This document shows positions 7,317-8,578 of a stretch of 8,578 nucleotides of DNA, in pieces (position 1 is the first letter of the stretch; the number at the start of each line of letters is the position of its first letter). Below the pieces are notes generated by a model. The model worked only from the letters and a program-made list of their open reading frames with translations. It had not been told where the DNA came from and did no database searches. The position numbers and the translations under genes are program-made. The stretch comes from Bacteroidales bacterium (GTDB lineage Bacteria > Bacteroidota > Bacteroidia > Bacteroidales > Tenuifilaceae), in the NCBI GenBank assembly GCA_008933525.1, contig WBUV01000112.1:1-8578 (forward strand), given 5' to 3'.

Positions 7317-7964
7317 TTAAGTTTTTTGTCCTCTCCATTTAATTTGTATAAAGTCTTCGTATTTGGTAAAATACTCTAAACCTAAAACTAATAGCATCGA
7401 ACTAATAATATAAACTTTCTGCATTATGGCTGTCAAAACCAAATAGCCTAAACCATAAAAGATAAAGAAACAGTAATAAGTCAATAAGCAAGAAATACAG
7501 AATAATTTAAATAAATGAAGTTTTGACTTTAGGATAAATATTGTAATAGTAAATAAACCAAGTAATGTTAGAATAATTGATATTACTCCCACATCATGCA
7601 AGGGTGTTGCGATTAAGAAAATAAATATTATGTTGGCAATGCCTATAAATTTTAAAATATTGGCCCATTGTCTTGACGGTATCTTTTTTGACATATTGAT
7701 AAAAAAAATTCCATACCCTACCGAGTGGAATGCCATTCCAATAAGTGCCCAAATCCAGCCAGGGTTTTCTGAACCGTTTATTGCTTTTGTTGCAAACAAA
7801 TTGCTAATGAAATTTTCTGACCAGTAAAACCCTATGGAATCTTTATCAAGCAATGAGCCGCCTGGATAAACTAGGGTTGCTATTACTATCAAAATCACTG
7901 AAATGACCAAACTTATCAAAACAAAATATTTCTTAATCATTTGCTTAATTGTTAAACTTTTCAT
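7317..7964 (-). CDS. Six-helix integral membrane protein, function unknown (DUF998-like guess)
   Basis: The 215-aa product has about six hydrophobic helices, at residues 12-33, 70-91, 103-120, 124-145, 150-172 and 178-198, with a short basic C-terminal tail (KWRGQKT). After helix 1 there is a segment with YPGGS (33-37) and FYWSENFISNL (46-56), and a short motif ATPLHDVG (119-126) between helices 3 and 4. This layout reminds me of DUF998/Frag1-like membrane proteins, but I do not recognise the family with certainty. It is an inner-membrane protein with no signal of a catalytic domain. The ATG at 7964 is taken; Met9 is an alternative. It sits alone between repeats C and B, more AT-rich than rocD, and has no promoter that I could find. 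That fits an acquired accessory gene. Confidence 0.75.
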   Translation of the reverse strand: MKSLTIKQMIKKYFVLISLVISVILIVIATLVYPGGSLLDKDSIGFYWSENFISNLFATKAINGSENPGWIWALIGMAFHSVGYGIFFINMSKKIPSRQWANILKFIGIANIIFIFLIATPLHDVGVISIILTLLGLFTITIFILKSKLHLFKLFCISCLLTYYCFFIFYGLGYLVLTAIMQKVYIISSMLLVLGLEYFTKYEDFIQIKWRGQKT

Positions 7965-7996
7965 TTGTATACTAAGTGTGGAGTTACTTTGTAATG

Positions 7997-8152
7997 AACG
8001 CTAACGGTCAGCTGTTGCTTACGCTGGGGAGTTAACTGCCAGCGGCGTTATCCGCCGTTAAAAAGTTAGTTAAATGTAATAAAAATTCTGCATCTGCATC
8101 ATCAGCCCCAGTGAAAGGAACAGCGTGTTGGCAATAGTGCTTTTTATTTCAA
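7997..8152 (-). repeat. Cassette-type repeat copy C (best preserved)
   Basis: The left edge is AACGCTAACGGT (7997-8008); read on minus this is ACCGTTAGCGTT, resembling the GTTAG end of an integron attC site. The inner hairpin is CGCTGG (8022-8027) with CCAGCG (8039-8044) around an 11-nt loop containing GGAGTTAAC. The outer TAACGG (8003-8008) can pair with CCGTTA (8054-8059). The downstream block GTTAGTTAAATG...ATCATCAGCCCCAGTG is shared with copy A. The right edge at about 8152 abuts the stop codon of the unrecognised gene at 8153. Confidence 0.8.
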
Positions 8153-8578
8153 TTAATATATAAACATTCCTTTTTCAATTTCTAATAGTTTATATTCATT
8201 CAAGGAATTGTCATATTTATAAATTAAGATATAACTACCAATCTGTTCTCCCGATTTCCAAGCTATCATTTGTTTGTTTGTCTGTCTTCTTATAGTTGTG
8301 TAAATTTTGACTTTATCCTTATCTAATTGCAATGGGTCTATTTTTATCCAAATTGCTCTTTCAAATTTTCTTTTTCCTTTAAAATTATTTGTCTTAATAA
8401 CAGGCAGATTGGAAAATGTTTCTGGAAGTAATTTTAAAATATAATCTTCGGAGGTAATTACGATTTTTACATTCCTTTCCTTTTCTAATATTTTCTTTAT
8501 TAAAGTGTCAGCGACATTAAAATATATATTCGATTCGTTTCTCGATGTTGAAGTAGTTATCTGAGCATAAGATTCAAC
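8153..8578 (-). CDS. Unrecognised protein, C-terminal part (5' end outside window)
   Basis: A minus-strand frame is open from the window edge to a TAA at 8153-8155, giving 141 codons with no start near the edge. The only Met residues are 104 and 138 of the visible part, so the true start lies beyond 8578. The visible sequence begins VESYAQITTS and includes VKIVITSEDYILKLLPE, RAIWIKIDP (74-82), KVKIYTTIRRQTNKQMIAW and GSYILIYKYD, ending EIEKGMFIY. It looks like a soluble mixed alpha/beta protein with alternating hydrophobic strands at the C-terminus; no membrane segment or catalytic motif is seen. I do not recognise a family. It is very AT-rich. It is directly followed by repeat C, as the other two array genes are followed by their repeats, which supports its being a real cassette gene. 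Confidence 0.7.
   Translation of the reverse strand, partial: VESYAQITTSTSRNESNIYFNVADTLIKKILEKERNVKIVITSEDYILKLLPETFSNLPVIKTNNFKGKRKFERAIWIKIDPLQLDKDKVKIYTTIRRQTNKQMIAWKSGEQIGSYILIYKYDNSLNEYKLLEIEKGMFIY

Larger units (their letters stand above)
6510..8578 (-). mobile_element. Possible integron-like gene cassette array without visible integrase
   Basis: Three minus-strand genes, the last cut by the window edge, each have a related structured repeat directly after the stop codon. Unit lengths are about 680 bp (6510-7191) and 805 bp (7192-7996); a third unit starts at 7997. The next gene begins 6 to 33 bp after the preceding repeat. One promoterless-looking gene plus one 3' repeat per unit, with unrelated genes in one orientation, is the layout of integron cassettes. 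No integrase, attI or transposase gene is in the window. The repeats have not been shown to be true attC sites, so the element type is inference. Confidence 0.45.

Noticed and set aside
6510..8152. The three repeats as a CRISPR array or an insertion sequence
   Set aside because: Spacing of about 700-800 bp with whole genes between, imperfect copies, and no cas or transposase genes rule out both readings.

Overview
The window looks like a chromosomal segment of a member of the Bacteroidota, probably Bacteroidales or Marinilabiliales-like. The signs are AT-rich spacers, starts without clear Shine-Dalgarno sequences, promoter candidates of the Bacteroidota type (TTTG at -33, TAnnTTTG at -7), a DUF6485 protein, an exported caspase/SUMF1 fusion, an M13 lipoprotein peptidase and a Bacteroidota-style ornithine aminotransferase. 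The genus cannot be fixed from the sequence.

Left part (1-2890, plus strand). A 330-bp noncoding stretch carries an inverted pair of 8-bp tandem repeats. It is followed by a small Cys-rich DUF6485 gene (334-546). Next comes a 704-aa exported protein (678-2792) with a caspase-like p20 domain, a coiled coil and a C-terminal SUMF1/FGE-like domain. A strong hairpin flanked by A and T runs (2852-2890) separates it from the convergent gene on its right.

Middle part (2892-6250, minus strand). An M13 (neprilysin/PepO-type) zinc metallopeptidase lipoprotein is preceded upstream by rocD, ornithine aminotransferase. A terminator lies between them (4987-5013), so they are probably separate transcripts. 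A promoter candidate for rocD lies at 6317-6347. These are ordinary housekeeping genes.

Right part (6510-8578, minus strand). This is the most interesting region. Three accessory genes lie head to tail: a GNAT acetyltransferase, a six-helix membrane protein and an unrecognised protein cut by the window edge. Each is followed, right after its stop codon, by a copy of an imperfect 125-155-bp repeat (6510-6661, 7192-7316, 7997-8152). The repeats share a left end of the type AACGCTAACGGT, a GCTGG/CCAGC hairpin with an 11-nt loop containing GGAGTTA, and a second conserved block. One gene plus one downstream structured repeat per unit is the layout of an integron-like cassette array. No integrase is visible, and the cleavage-site triplet expected of attC is altered in two of the three copies. 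The array ends about 260 bp from rocD, and its genes are more AT-rich than rocD. The array may continue beyond position 8578.
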